Shown: positions 43,111-52,381 of the stretch, piece by piece
Layout of the letters: every line of letters starts with the position of its first letter
How positions within the stretch are numbered: position 1 is the stretch's first letter
NCBI GenBank assembly: GCA_002337605.1
Contig: DDGL01000013.1
Span: 7,548-71,547, forward strand
Source of the DNA: Flavobacteriaceae bacterium UBA1903
GTDB taxonomy: Bacteria; Bacteroidota; Bacteroidia; Flavobacteriales; Flavobacteriaceae
Length of the DNA stretch: 64,000 nt
Direction: 5' to 3'
Position numbers and translations under genes: made by a program
The notes under the pieces: model-generated
Databases searched by the model: none
The model's input: only the letters and a program-made list of their open reading frames with translations
What the model was told of the DNA's origin: nothing

Positions 43111-44406
43111 ATGAAACTTTACCACTCTTTTTATATTGCTATAGCCTTGCTCGTAGTCTCTTGTGCTGAAACTGAGGATAACTCGATACAAGTTACCAGT
43201 CCTGAAGATTATGAAGCATCCTTAAGCACAACCACCACAAAAAATTATACCAATGCAGTTGCCGAAAGAGATTTCTGGTCCAATAAAATGTCTGAAGACA
43301 CAACAGGTGTTGGAAGTTTAAGCCCCTTGGCGGGATCTTACACAACCATTTTTGAAACCACAGGCGATGTCCAGAATCTTTACAACGCAGAAAAACTCTA
43401 TAAAAAAGGAATTTCAAATTCTGCACACAATAAAGACGGCTTTACACGTAGTCTTGCCCATAATTATATTGCCCAGCACCGCTTTAAGGAAGCCAAGGAG
43501 ATTCTTGAAGAAAGTTATAACGGCATTTCCAATAAAAGAGCTACGGAACACATGTTGTTTGATGTATACATGGAGTTAGGACAGTACGATGATGCTTACC
43601 AGATGCTGGAGCGAGTGAAGAATAATTCAGATTATAACTACCTTATACGTGTAGCAAAGTGGAGCGATTATAAAGGTGATCTGGATAGTGCCATTCGTTT
43701 CCTTGAAAAAGCACGTGATATTGCAGACTCCAGAAAGAGTAAACCGCTTCGGATATGGACCTATACCAATCTGGGTGATTTTTACGGTCACGCTGGACGT
43801 ATTCAGGATGCCTATACAGAATACCTTAAGACATTGCGTCTAGACCCAGAAAATGCATATGCTAAAAAAGGAATCGCATGGATTGTTTATTCAGCAGAAA
43901 AAAATACCGAAGAAGCTACTAAGATTTTAGACAGTGTTATGGTACACCATAAAGTTCCGGATTATTATTTGTTGAAAGCTGAAATGGCAGCATATGAAAA
44001 TAATGAAGCTGAAAGTGAAAAATTCACCAACCAGTTTTTAAATGCTGTAGAACAAGGTGCTTACGGCGCTATGTACAATGCATATTTAATTGAAATATAC
44101 GCAGACACTCACCCGGAGAAAGCATTACAACTGGCAAAAACTGAAGTAGCAAACCGTGCTACGCCAGAAAGCTATCATTTACTGGCGTTAGCTCAACTTA
44201 AGAGTTCGATGAAACAAGAAGCTTTACAAACTATAAAAGATCACGTAGAGGGTAAAACATCGGAACCAATGGCTTTATACCATAGTGCATTGGTGTATAA
44301 GGCTAACGAAGGGTATAATGAGAAGTTAAAGATGCTTAAAACTGAACTTCTGGAAGCCGAATTTGAGTTTGGCCCGGTCTTATTTAAAAAAATACAAGAA
44401 CTTTAA
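43111..44406 (+). CDS. TPR lipoprotein
   Basis: About 431 residues from ATG 43111; the frame is open for ten codons further back, into the terminator, so the internal Met is preferred. The signal peptide (MKLYHSFYIAIALLVVSC) gives a lipid-anchored Cys. The rest is a solenoid of TPR-like helices (for example HRFKEAKEILEES, GQYDDAYQMLERV, GRIQDAYTEYLKTLRLDPENAYA). A scaffold role beside the DUF4331 proteins is plausible but unproven. Two hairpins with T-runs follow. Confidence 0.8.
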   Translation: MKLYHSFYIAIALLVVSCAETEDNSIQVTSPEDYEASLSTTTTKNYTNAVAERDFWSNKMSEDTTGVGSLSPLAGSYTTIFETTGDVQNLYNAEKLYKKGISNSAHNKDGFTRSLAHNYIAQHRFKEAKEILEESYNGISNKRATEHMLFDVYMELGQYDDAYQMLERVKNNSDYNYLIRVAKWSDYKGDLDSAIRFLEKARDIADSRKSKPLRIWTYTNLGDFYGHAGRIQDAYTEYLKTLRLDPENAYAKKGIAWIVYSAEKNTEEATKILDSVMVHHKVPDYYLLKAEMAAYENNEAESEKFTNQFLNAVEQGAYGAMYNAYLIEIYADTHPEKALQLAKTEVANRATPESYHLLALAQLKSSMKQEALQTIKDHVEGKTSEPMALYHSALVYKANEGYNEKLKMLKTELLEAEFEFGPVLFKKIQEL

Positions 44407-44511
44407 AACCAAGGTTGTAAAACCTTCGTATATATAGTACAATGGTTGGTTATCCAAGTTGATGATCAATAGCCGGGATTACCGGTTTTTTCAGAGTTTT
44501 TTTGTTAGTTG

Positions 44512-44539
44512 GCACCCTTTTAGTCGAGGGTGCTTTTTT
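44512..44539 (+). terminator. Rho-independent terminator after the TPR gene
   Basis: GCACCCT (44512-44518) pairs with AGGGTGC (44527-44533), with six T following. Confidence 0.8.
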
Positions 44540-44567
44540 ATTGTTACTATAGTTATACAGTCGCTTG

Positions 44568-44608
44568 AAAAAAAAAGGTACCTTAAAACTTTTTAGTTTT
44601 AAGGTACC
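44568..44608 (-). terminator. Rho-independent terminator after the anti-sigma gene
   Basis: A perfect 14-bp stem, GGTACCTTAAAACT (44577-44590) with AGTTTTAAGGTACC (44595-44608), around TTTT. A run of nine A upstream makes a T-run on the minus strand, so it ends the sigma/anti-sigma transcript. Confidence 0.85.
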
Positions 44609-44653
44609 CTTATAATTTGAAAGGTATTCCTTTCTGAAGTTTGTTACTTTATA

Positions 44654-45457
44654 TTAAGGTTGTGAAACAGTTCCCAAAACATATAATTGGCTAAGGGTAG
44701 GAGTTTCACTTCCTCCTTCTGGTTCTAATGTAATTCCAAAGCCTTCTGCAGCAGGGAATTGTTCAAACTTATACAGGTTTGATTTAACAGCACTTAACTC
44801 TTCCAAAAGTCCCATGCTACTGGGAGTGAGTGGCTCCATAATTAACGACCACACCTGGTATACCTTACCTTCTGGAGGTGTAGGAAGTCCTTCGGCGTCA
44901 ATGTAGGCTATGCCATCTTCCTTATTATAAAAGATCTTAGCAGAGGCTTCAGGTGCTACTGCATCGTTTCCAGGGAGAATTACTTTGTCGAACGAATCAC
45001 TTCTTAGAACGGCTAATACATTTTCAGTAGTTAATAATTCTTTTTCGGTAGTTTGTAATTCTTCTTCTAGTGCTTCATTTTCTGTAGTGGTATAGTCCAC
45101 TTGTTTCTCTAGCGTGCTTTTTTGGTTCATTGCCCAGAAAAGACCTCCTAGTAATAAAATGGCAGCTGCCCAGCCAGATACCCCGGCCCAGTTAAACGAT
45201 TTCTCGTTTGTACCACTACTGCCACCATTTGAAGCAGAGTGTATCGCATTTAAAATATACGTCCACACTAAGGAGGCAAGAGGTGGCGAAACATTTTCTG
45301 CCAGGTTAATGAGGGAGGATTCAATAATTTCTATCTCCTTTTTAAGGTTTGGGAATTTATCAATGGCAACTTCAACTTCGTGGATTTCATCTTCAGATAA
45401 AGATCCACAAACGTACAGTTCCAGTATTCCTGATGCTATAATTTCTTCTTCGTTCAT
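44654..45457 (-). CDS. Anti-sigma factor (RskA-like)
   Basis: About 267 residues from the ATG at 45455-45457, two bases after the sigma stop codon; a TTG 15 bp further upstream is the alternative. The cytoplasmic zinc-less anti-sigma region (about 1-90: ASGILELYVCGSLSEDEIHEVE) precedes one membrane helix (about 96-112, AAILLLGGLFWAMN), then a coiled segment and an RskA-type periplasmic domain (YNKEDGIAYIDAEGLPTPPEGKVYQVW). The gene is coupled to its ECF sigma factor. It should sequester that factor until an envelope signal arrives. Confidence 0.9.
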   Translation of the reverse strand: MNEEEIIASGILELYVCGSLSEDEIHEVEVAIDKFPNLKKEIEIIESSLINLAENVSPPLASLVWTYILNAIHSASNGGSSGTNEKSFNWAGVSGWAAAILLLGGLFWAMNQKSTLEKQVDYTTTENEALEEELQTTEKELLTTENVLAVLRSDSFDKVILPGNDAVAPEASAKIFYNKEDGIAYIDAEGLPTPPEGKVYQVWSLIMEPLTPSSMGLLEELSAVKSNLYKFEQFPAAEGFGITLEPEGGSETPTLSQLYVLGTVSQP

Positions 45458-45458
45458 A

Positions 45459-45998
45459 TTATTGTGGGCCAATTACTAGCCATCGTAAATCACGTAGGCA
45501 ATTACGGTTTTTAGTCTTAAGTGTGCCTAGTGGAATTTCTAATTCTTTAGCGGCGTCTTTCTGTGTATATCCCTTGAAAAATAGTAGTTCAATAACACTA
45601 ATACACATAGGTTTCAATTTGTCTACAAATTTCTTTATCCCAATGGCATTGGTTTTACTATTTAGATTGTCATAAGACGTCAAAATATCTACGAAATTTG
45701 TCGTGGTAAGGTTTTTTTTCGTGTTTTTAAAACTCTTAGACCTTGTTTTATCTATAGCTGTATTACGTGCTATATTGAGTATCCAGGTGAAAAATCGTCC
45801 TTTTTTAATATCATACGCTTCAGCATTATTCCAGATTTTTATAAATGTATCTTGCAGTACTTCTTCTGCAACTGCTTCATCTAGTACAATGCTGTAAATA
45901 ATGCCATGGATGGCTTCGGAGTACATTGAGTATAATCGTTCAAATGCCTTCTCATTTCTTTGCTGCATTTGAAGGATCAATAAATCTGGTTGTTCCAT
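45459..45998 (-). CDS. ECF-type RNA polymerase sigma factor
   Basis: A 179-residue sigma-70 family factor with only regions 2 and 4. Region 2 (about 20-90) reads DEAVAEEVLQDTFIKIWNNAEAYDIKKGRFFTWIL; region 4 (about 130-175) has the HTH KGYTQKDAAKELEIPLGTLKTKNRN. The membrane anti-sigma factor follows immediately, giving a classic signal-responsive pair. Targets may include the adjacent DUF4331 unit or the sigma gene itself; no shared promoter could be confirmed. Confidence 0.92.
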   Translation of the reverse strand: MEQPDLLILQMQQRNEKAFERLYSMYSEAIHGIIYSIVLDEAVAEEVLQDTFIKIWNNAEAYDIKKGRFFTWILNIARNTAIDKTRSKSFKNTKKNLTTTNFVDILTSYDNLNSKTNAIGIKKFVDKLKPMCISVIELLFFKGYTQKDAAKELEIPLGTLKTKNRNCLRDLRWLVIGPQ

Positions 45999-46138
45999 GT
46001 AATTTTTTTGTTTTAAGTGGCACTAAGATAAATAATTACTTTTTCATTTTTCATTTCAAGTTTAAAAATTTAATTAAAATCATTATTTAGAACTTAAAAT
46101 TGAGGAAATGTTAATTATTTGTACCTTATTGCAATATT

Positions 46139-46169
46139 TTTGTTAAATTCGTTAAATTTTTTAACTTTA
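46139..46169 (+). promoter_or_regulatory. Bacteroidota promoter of the M36 protease
   Basis: TTTG at 46139-46142, exactly 19 bp, then TAACTTTA at 46162-46169, one base off the TAnnTTTG consensus. The start codon is 55 bp downstream, leaving a 5' untranslated leader. Confidence 0.6.
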
Positions 46170-46224
46170 TCAAAAAAGTTGAAACGTAAACCTACTTACT
46201 AATTTTTAATTTAAATTATTTTCT

Positions 46225-49200
46225 ATGAAAAAAGTTTCCTTCGGAGCTTTAGTTTTAGTTGTTTGCTTGTTTACCACCCAATTACAAGCCCAAGAATCTA
46301 AAGACCAAGTAGTAAAGTCCTTAAGTCAATTAATGGAACACTATCAATTACTCGATGACAATGCGCAATGGGTAATTACAGACCAAAGCACCAGTACTAT
46401 TAGTGGTGTAACTCATGTCTATTATCGTCAACTAGTAAACGGATATGAAGTATACGGTACCGAGTCTGGCGTACATACCAATTCAGAGGGTACTATTATC
46501 GCTGCAAACAACAAGTTTATAAGTGATGCTAGCAGCAGAGTTGCTACCTCTAGTCCCTCATTAACTGCGGTTCAAGCGGTAGAAGCTGCTGCTGCACAAC
46601 TTGGTTATGCAATAACTGAAAATCTGGCTATAAAGAGTGCATCTACTAACACAAGTAGGAGTACTGTTATGTCAGACGGTGGTATTTCATTAAGTGATAT
46701 TCCAGCTAAATTAGTATACCAAGAAAACTCGGCAGGACAATTGGTATTATCCTGGGATCTTTCGATTCAGGAAAATGCTGGTGAGAACTGGTGGAGTGTT
46801 CGTGTAGATGCCGCTTCTGGAGCTATTGTTGATAAAAATAACTGGATATTAAGCTGTAACCTTGAACACGATCACAGCAATCATGATACTTCTGGCTTAG
46901 ACCACAATAAAAACTTGTTTGATATTCCTAATTATGGAGCTGAAGCTACTAATGCCTCATTACCTCCCAATAGTTATGAAGTTATCGCATACCCACACGA
47001 AAGCCCTTTCTATTCTGCCCGTACAATTGAAACGAACCCGGCAGATGCTCTTGCATCCCCATTTGGTTGGCATGATACCGATGGAACTGCTGGTGCAGAG
47101 TTTACGGTAACTAGAGGGAATAATGTTGATGCCTATGAAGATGGTGACAACCAAGGCTTCCAGCCTGACGGTGGAGCTAGTTTGGATTTTACAGGAGCTG
47201 GTTTTCCTTTCGATCAAAATTACTCAAACGGGAATCAATACGAAGCTGCTGCTATTACCAATCTATTTTACTGGAATAATATTATTCACGATTTACTTTT
47301 TCAATATGGTTTTGATGAAGAAGGTGGAAATTTTCAAGAATTTAACTACAGTGGTGCAGGAGCAGGAAGTGATTCTGTAAATGCAGAAGCACAGGACGGT
47401 TCTGGTACTTGTAATGCAAATTTTGGAACGCCTCCAGATGGACAAAACCCACGCATGCAAATGTATATTTGTAATAACAGAGATGGCGACTTTGACAACC
47501 TGGTTATTATTCATGAGTTTGGGCACGGTGTGTCAAACAGGCTTACAGGAGGTCCTAGTAATACTGGATGTCTAGGTGGACAAGAGCAAATGGGAGAAGG
47601 ATGGAGTGATTATATAGGTGTAGTTATGACGATGAAACCTGGTGATATGGCAGAAACCCCTAGACCAGTTGGTACCTATTTATTTGGTCAAGGACCTAAT
47701 GGAGATGGTATTAGACCATTTCCTTACAGTACAGATTTAGCAGTAAATCCGCAAACGTATGATGATATTAAAACAGCAGCAGTACCTCACGGGGTAGGGT
47801 CTGTATGGTCTACAATGCTCTGGGAACTTACTTGGGCACTTATTGACGAACATGGATTAGGAGCAGATCTATATAATGTAACTGGAGATGTAAACGTAGA
47901 TGGAGGAAATGTACAGGCACTTGCATTAGTTATGGAAGGTATGAAGCTACAACCTTGCTCTCCTGGTTTTGTCGATGGTAGAGATGCAATATTTGCTGCA
48001 GATCAGGCCATATACGGAGGAGCAAACGAATGTATTATCTGGGACGCTTTTGCAAAGAGAGGTTTAGGTTTAAGTGCAGATCAGGGATCTTCAAACAGCA
48101 GAAGTGACGGAACTGAAGCTTTTGACACCCCTTCTGGAACTGCCTCTTTTACAGCACCCAACGATGTATGTGAAGGTAGCGCGGTACTAACAGACTTATC
48201 AGGAGGAATTCCTTTTGGTGGTGTTTATTCCGGACCTGGAGTTACAGATGATGGTAACGGAAACACATATACCTTTGATCCGGTTGCTGCAGGATCTGGA
48301 GTACATTCAATTTCTTATGAAGTACAGGATGGAAATTGCTCAGTGGCCTCAACAGATTCAGATACTATTGAAGTGATCGCAATTCCTGATAGCCCTGTTA
48401 CAACCGACGATGAAATTGTTTGTGGAGAAAGTGATGCTACTGTTACAGCAACACCAATGGACCCGACAAACACAATTTTTTGGTACGACGAACTCACAGG
48501 AGGAAATGTACTATTTCAAGGTGAGTCGTACACATTTAGCCCAACAATGACCACTTCGGTGTTTGCGCAAGAACGACCAGCACCTCCGGTATCTAAGCTG
48601 GTGATTTCTGAACTTACTTTTGAAACACCAGATAGAGTAGAGATTCAAAATGTTGGAGCTGCGTTTGATTATTCAGGATATACAGTAGCTGTAAGTGAGC
48701 AACCATTTGGTAGCATTAATACGATTAACCCTATCACGCAAACGCTAGGAAATATGGGAGCAGATTCTGTAGTTAGCTGGAGTGACCAGGCTGGTAGCCC
48801 GGATTACTGGGGCTCTAACCTATGGTGGGGACCTGATGGAGATGGCTGGGTTATCATTATAGATGATGCTGGTAATGTAGTAGATTCCATTTTCTGGAAT
48901 GCAACGCAAGAGGATATTCAAACCCTGAATGTTACCATTAACGGGTTTACTATTACAGCTGCCGATTTAGACTTTATAGGGGATGGTGCTACCATGGATA
49001 TTGTATGTGATAACTCATTCAGAAGAATAGCAGATACAGATACAGGTGCAGACTTTCCGAATGTTTGTTTAGGATCAGATTATGGAACTCCTAATACAGA
49101 TATTGGAGATGTTTCAGGTGCATTAGGTTGTTTAAGTGCGCGTGGAGAAGCTGTTGTAACAGTTGGTGATGATACTATAGATCCTACAGTAACCTGTCCG

Positions 49201-49689
49201 GCAGATGAGAATGTATTGGTAAACACTGGAGAACAATACACGCTTCTGGATTATACGCCAGATGTGACGGCAGCAGATAATTGTACAGTATCACCAGTAG
49301 TCGCACAAAGCCCAGCTGCTGGAACTCAGGTAGGAATTGGTGTAACAGAAATCACCATAACCGTTACAGATGAGGCTGGAAATGATGCCACCTGTACCTT
49401 TAATGTGATCGTAGACGAGATATTAGGAGTAGAGGATAACATCCTCGAGAAAGGAATTGTTTTATTCCCTAATCCTACCAATGGTGATATTACACTAAGG
49501 AATACTACTGATTTGGTATTAACTTCTGCAATTATCACGGATGTAAATGGAAGAACGATCAATACTTTTAATCTTTCAGATGCTGAAAGTACTACAACAC
49601 TTTCATTAGAAGCATTGGCAACAGGTCTTTATTTTGTAAAGATTAGCTCTGAAAATACAAGTATTGTAAAGCGTATTGTTAAAAAATAA
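46225..49689 (+). CDS. M36 metalloprotease (fungalysin) exported by T9SS
   Basis: A 1154-residue secreted protease. Signal peptide (1-22), FTP propeptide domain (about 45-130, HVYYRQLVNGYEVYGTESGVH), catalytic domain with zinc motif HEFGH (His430, Glu431, His434) and GWSDYIG with the third ligand, then PKD/Ig-like modules (about 650-770), a lamin-tail-like stretch, an HYR domain (VTCPADENVL... TVTDEAGNDATC) and a type A T9SS sorting domain (last ~75 residues, LFPNPTNGDITLRN ... IVKRIVKK). It should be secreted and cleaved to digest extracellular protein. Its own promoter lies upstream. Confidence 0.94.
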   Translation: MKKVSFGALVLVVCLFTTQLQAQESKDQVVKSLSQLMEHYQLLDDNAQWVITDQSTSTISGVTHVYYRQLVNGYEVYGTESGVHTNSEGTIIAANNKFISDASSRVATSSPSLTAVQAVEAAAAQLGYAITENLAIKSASTNTSRSTVMSDGGISLSDIPAKLVYQENSAGQLVLSWDLSIQENAGENWWSVRVDAASGAIVDKNNWILSCNLEHDHSNHDTSGLDHNKNLFDIPNYGAEATNASLPPNSYEVIAYPHESPFYSARTIETNPADALASPFGWHDTDGTAGAEFTVTRGNNVDAYEDGDNQGFQPDGGASLDFTGAGFPFDQNYSNGNQYEAAAITNLFYWNNIIHDLLFQYGFDEEGGNFQEFNYSGAGAGSDSVNAEAQDGSGTCNANFGTPPDGQNPRMQMYICNNRDGDFDNLVIIHEFGHGVSNRLTGGPSNTGCLGGQEQMGEGWSDYIGVVMTMKPGDMAETPRPVGTYLFGQGPNGDGIRPFPYSTDLAVNPQTYDDIKTAAVPHGVGSVWSTMLWELTWALIDEHGLGADLYNVTGDVNVDGGNVQALALVMEGMKLQPCSPGFVDGRDAIFAADQAIYGGANECIIWDAFAKRGLGLSADQGSSNSRSDGTEAFDTPSGTASFTAPNDVCEGSAVLTDLSGGIPFGGVYSGPGVTDDGNGNTYTFDPVAAGSGVHSISYEVQDGNCSVASTDSDTIEVIAIPDSPVTTDDEIVCGESDATVTATPMDPTNTIFWYDELTGGNVLFQGESYTFSPTMTTSVFAQERPAPPVSKLVISELTFETPDRVEIQNVGAAFDYSGYTVAVSEQPFGSINTINPITQTLGNMGADSVVSWSDQAGSPDYWGSNLWWGPDGDGWVIIIDDAGNVVDSIFWNATQEDIQTLNVTINGFTITAADLDFIGDGATMDIVCDNSFRRIADTDTGADFPNVCLGSDYGTPNTDIGDVSGALGCLSARGEAVVTVGDDTIDPTVTCPADENVLVNTGEQYTLLDYTPDVTAADNCTVSPVVAQSPAAGTQVGIGVTEITITVTDEAGNDATCTFNVIVDEILGVEDNILEKGIVLFPNPTNGDITLRNTTDLVLTSAIITDVNGRTINTFNLSDAESTTTLSLEALATGLYFVKISSENTSIVKRIVKK

Positions 49690-49719
49690 ACTATAGAATA
49701 CCTAGTTTAAAGCTTATAA

Positions 49720-49750
49720 CCCTGACTATTTTATAGTCAGGGTTTTTTTT
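49720..49750 (+). terminator. Rho-independent terminator after the M36 gene
   Basis: CCCTGACTA (49720-49728) pairs with TAGTCAGGG (49734-49742), with eight T following. Confidence 0.88.
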
Positions 49751-49843
49751 GGTACCCTTTTTGAACATACTATTCTATAACGTACTGAAACATAAAGTAA
49801 ACACCCGCAGTATCGCGTGTCCCTAAAAAGAAACAGGCAGCAT

Positions 49844-49885
49844 AAAAAAGCCTCTTGACAAAGTTTCAAGAGGCTCTTTTTTTTT
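49844..49885 (-). terminator. Terminator after sodC
   Basis: AGCCTCTTGA (49849-49858) pairs with TCAAGAGGCT (49866-49875). A and T runs flank it on both sides, so it can act on both strands; it directly follows sodC on the minus strand. Confidence 0.82.
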
Positions 49886-49899
49886 AGGATAAATTTTTA

Positions 49900-50499
49900 T
49901 TACTGAATAATACCCCCGCAACTTACACGTGCACCGGCATCTCCAGAGGGTTGAGACGTAAAATCGTCTACGCCTTGATGTACTATAATGGCTTTGCCAA
50001 GAATATCTTTCTTCTCATCGCCGCAACCAATACACCATAGATCTGTTGTAATAGTTACCGTACCTTCCCCTTGCTCATTGGCTTCAAAGTTTCCTATGTC
50101 TCCTCGGTGAAATCCATTTTCATCACCCCACTTACCGTGGTCTTCAAACGTAGGATTCCAGTGCCCCCCGGAAGATGTTCCGTCAGGAGAACTACAATCT
50201 GCCTTTTCATGAATGTGAATGGCGTGGGTTCCTGGGGAGAGTCCCATTATTTTAGCTTTCATAGTAACAGTACCATTATCTTCCTTAAAAGCTACAGTTC
50301 CGGTTGCTTTGCTATCGCTTTTTGATTCCAGCTCTAAAGAAAAAGTTCTGGGAGACATCGCTTTGTCCTCTTTGACCATTTCGGTCGTATCCTCATTCAT
50401 TTCAGTTGAAGTATCCTCCTCTTTGTCCTTATTTTCATTTTTACAGCTAACCATTCCTACAATGGCTAAACTAAGACAGACTAATTGTATTTTTTTCAT
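49900..50499 (-). CDS. sodC: Cu/Zn superoxide dismutase, lipoprotein
   Basis: A 199-residue protein with a lipoprotein signal (VCLSLAIVGMVSC), then an acidic linker (to about 50) and the SodC beta-barrel. Metal ligands are visible in HAIHIHEKADC, GGHWNPTFEDHG and IIVHQGVDD, with the Cys pair (ADCSSPDG and ARVSCGG) for the conserved disulfide. An extra LWCIGCGDEKKD stretch with two Cys in the loop before KAIIVH is unusual. It detoxifies superoxide in the periplasm or at the outer membrane. The gene has its own terminator. Confidence 0.93.
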   Translation of the reverse strand: MKKIQLVCLSLAIVGMVSCKNENKDKEEDTSTEMNEDTTEMVKEDKAMSPRTFSLELESKSDSKATGTVAFKEDNGTVTMKAKIMGLSPGTHAIHIHEKADCSSPDGTSSGGHWNPTFEDHGKWGDENGFHRGDIGNFEANEQGEGTVTITTDLWCIGCGDEKKDILGKAIIVHQGVDDFTSQPSGDAGARVSCGGIIQ

Positions 50500-50575
50500 G
50501 ATGTAAAGTTTATTTTGTGGTTAATATTTTAAAAGTACCACCAAAGGAGCGCAACAACAAACTTTTAAAACAATC

Positions 50576-51064
50576 TTAACGCTGTATTTTTATTAGTTGC
50601 TTGAGATCTGTAATACCTATTTTTAAATTTTCACAAATTAGTAATGCCCTGTCTACACGAGTTTGTGTGTTTTTAAACCGAAGGATATAATAAATTAAAC
50701 TGCGTTTTTTACCATTGGTTAATTTCTTAAAAAGCTCAAAAGCCTTTTCATCTGTTTCAAGTACGGCACTAAATTCTTCTGGCATTTCCACTCCATATTC
50801 AGTAGTGTCTTCACTAATTTGAAGCTCAAAAAAATCTGACGTTGTTACTCCCAATTCCTTTTGGTATCGTTTTCCGAAACTGATCAATACTTCTTCATTT
50901 CGTTTATGCAATTTTCCGTGAAATGAAATTTCTTTACCTTTAAAAAAAGCTTTTAGTGCTACTCGGGAATGGCCCTTATCTAAAAAGGGCTGGGCTTCTT
51001 GGGTAGGGACTACGACCCCATGAGTACCTGTAATTGTAACTTCAAACTTAGTAGAGCGCTCCAT
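50576..51064 (-). CDS. YdeI/OmpD-associated family protein (DUF1905 type)
   Basis: About 162 residues from ATG 51062-51064; the frame is open further upstream into the previous gene, so this start is preferred. It has the DUF1905 beta-barrel (VTITGTHGVVVPTQEA, RVALKAFFKGKEISFHGKLHKRNEEVLISFGKRY, about 4-75) and the YdeI helical C-terminal module with SAVLETDEKAFELFKKLTNG and RALLICENLKIGI. The function is poorly known. It is adjacent to the hydrolase-OsmC fusion with one base between them, suggesting one transcript. Confidence 0.82.
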   Translation of the reverse strand: MERSTKFEVTITGTHGVVVPTQEAQPFLDKGHSRVALKAFFKGKEISFHGKLHKRNEEVLISFGKRYQKELGVTTSDFFELQISEDTTEYGVEMPEEFSAVLETDEKAFELFKKLTNGKKRSLIYYILRFKNTQTRVDRALLICENLKIGITDLKQLIKIQR

Positions 51065-51065
51065 C

Positions 51066-52280
51066 CTAAGAAATAAGGTTGGTAATAATTTGAGTTTCAC
51101 TGTGTAGTGTTTTGTGAACAGGACATTTATCGGCTATTTGCAGGAGTCTCTTTAGTTGTTTTTCATCTAAATTACCTTCAAATTTAATGTCTCGGATAAA
51201 GGTGTCAATTTTTGTGCTTTCATTTTCACAATCTTCGCAATCTAGTGCGTGTTGCTTGTTGTAGCTTATATGCACCTGTACATTCTGGAGGTCCCACTCT
51301 TTGCGTTTAGCGTACATTTGAATAGTCATTACCGTACAGGCAGCTAACCCAGATGATAGAAGTTCATACGGGGTAGGACCATAATCTTTACCGCCAAAAG
51401 CTATAGGCTCATCTGCGGTTAAATAGTGCTTACCCAATTTTAGATCGGTTGTAAAGCCATCGTTCTTTGTAAGACTGGCCGCTACATCATGCTTGGTAGC
51501 TATAGATACTCTTTCTGGAATTTCTACGTAGCGGGATGCCCATCCAGCAATTACTTTGCCAGCATATAAAGAGTCCTCTTTCCGGCTTAGCAAATGATCT
51601 GCACCATCTAAGGAAACAAAGCTTTTAGGATGGTGGGCAGCCCTATAGATTTCTTCCGCGTTGTTTACAGAAACGGTAGCATCCTGAGGCGAATGGAGAA
51701 GTAACAATGCCTTTCTAAAAGAACCCACAACCTCTTTGATGGGCTGTTTTTTTAGATCGTCTAAAAAATGTTCTTTAATGGTAAAGGGTCTGCCACTTAA
51801 ATTAACCTGTGCTTTTCCTTCTCGCCTGATCTTTTCAATATCCTGCTCTAAATGGTGTTTTACGTGTTCCGGATCACTAGGAGCATTAATAGTAGCTACT
51901 GCTTTTATATTGGAGAGTTTGGCAGCTGCCATTACTACAGCTGTTCCCCCTAAAGAATGTCCAATGAGTAGGGTAGGAGCGCTGTATTCTTTTTCAAGAA
52001 ATGCTGCTGCTGCCAGTAAATCTTCAACATTCCCACTAAAGTTGGTGTTTTCAAAATCTCCTTCGCTTTCCCCTAAACCAGTAAAGTCGAATCGCAACAC
52101 GCCAAACCCTGCAGCTGTTAAAGCCCTGCTTACATTCTTTACTGCCAATAGGTTTTTAGTACAGGTAAAACAATGTGCAAATATTGCAAAATTATGGGGT
52201 TGCTGGTCTGCGGGAAGCTCTAAACGTCCCGCAAGTGTAAGTTCTTCTTGATTGGGAAAATTTACTTTGTGAAGGTTCAT
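51066..52280 (-). CDS. Alpha/beta hydrolase fused to OsmC-like domain
   Basis: A 404-residue two-domain protein. The alpha/beta hydrolase (about 1-255) has HCFTCTKN, nucleophile Ser in LIGHSLGGTA, LLLHSPQDATV and the His in LDGADHLLSR. The OsmC peroxide-reductase domain (about 268-404) has the Cys in GLAACTVMTIQMYAKRKEW and the second Cys in KCPVHKTLHSET. This fusion is known in several bacteria, and the paired activities suggest detoxification of organic hydroperoxides coupled to ester or acyl hydrolysis. Both catalytic sites look intact. Confidence 0.92.
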   Translation of the reverse strand: MNLHKVNFPNQEELTLAGRLELPADQQPHNFAIFAHCFTCTKNLLAVKNVSRALTAAGFGVLRFDFTGLGESEGDFENTNFSGNVEDLLAAAAFLEKEYSAPTLLIGHSLGGTAVVMAAAKLSNIKAVATINAPSDPEHVKHHLEQDIEKIRREGKAQVNLSGRPFTIKEHFLDDLKKQPIKEVVGSFRKALLLLHSPQDATVSVNNAEEIYRAAHHPKSFVSLDGADHLLSRKEDSLYAGKVIAGWASRYVEIPERVSIATKHDVAASLTKNDGFTTDLKLGKHYLTADEPIAFGGKDYGPTPYELLSSGLAACTVMTIQMYAKRKEWDLQNVQVHISYNKQHALDCEDCENESTKIDTFIRDIKFEGNLDEKQLKRLLQIADKCPVHKTLHSETQIITNLIS

Positions 52281-52334
52281 AGGATGTAATGTCGTTTAAT
52301 TATAAAGATACGAGATATAAAGTTTTATGCATAA

Positions 52335-52358
52335 AAAAATGGGCAATTGCCCATTTTT
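52335..52358 (-). terminator. Palindromic terminator after the haloperoxidase-like gene
   Basis: AAAAATGGGCAA (52335-52346) and TTGCCCATTTTT (52347-52358) form a perfect 24-bp palindrome. On the minus strand it ends the 52382 gene; it can work in both directions. Confidence 0.78.
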
Positions 52359-52381
52359 ACAACTCTTATTTTTTAATCATG

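Noticed and set aside
46113..46142. TTTG and TATTTTTG pair before the M36 gene
   Set aside because: The spacing is 13 bp, too short; the TTTG-N19-TAACTTTA pair just downstream fits the consensus better.
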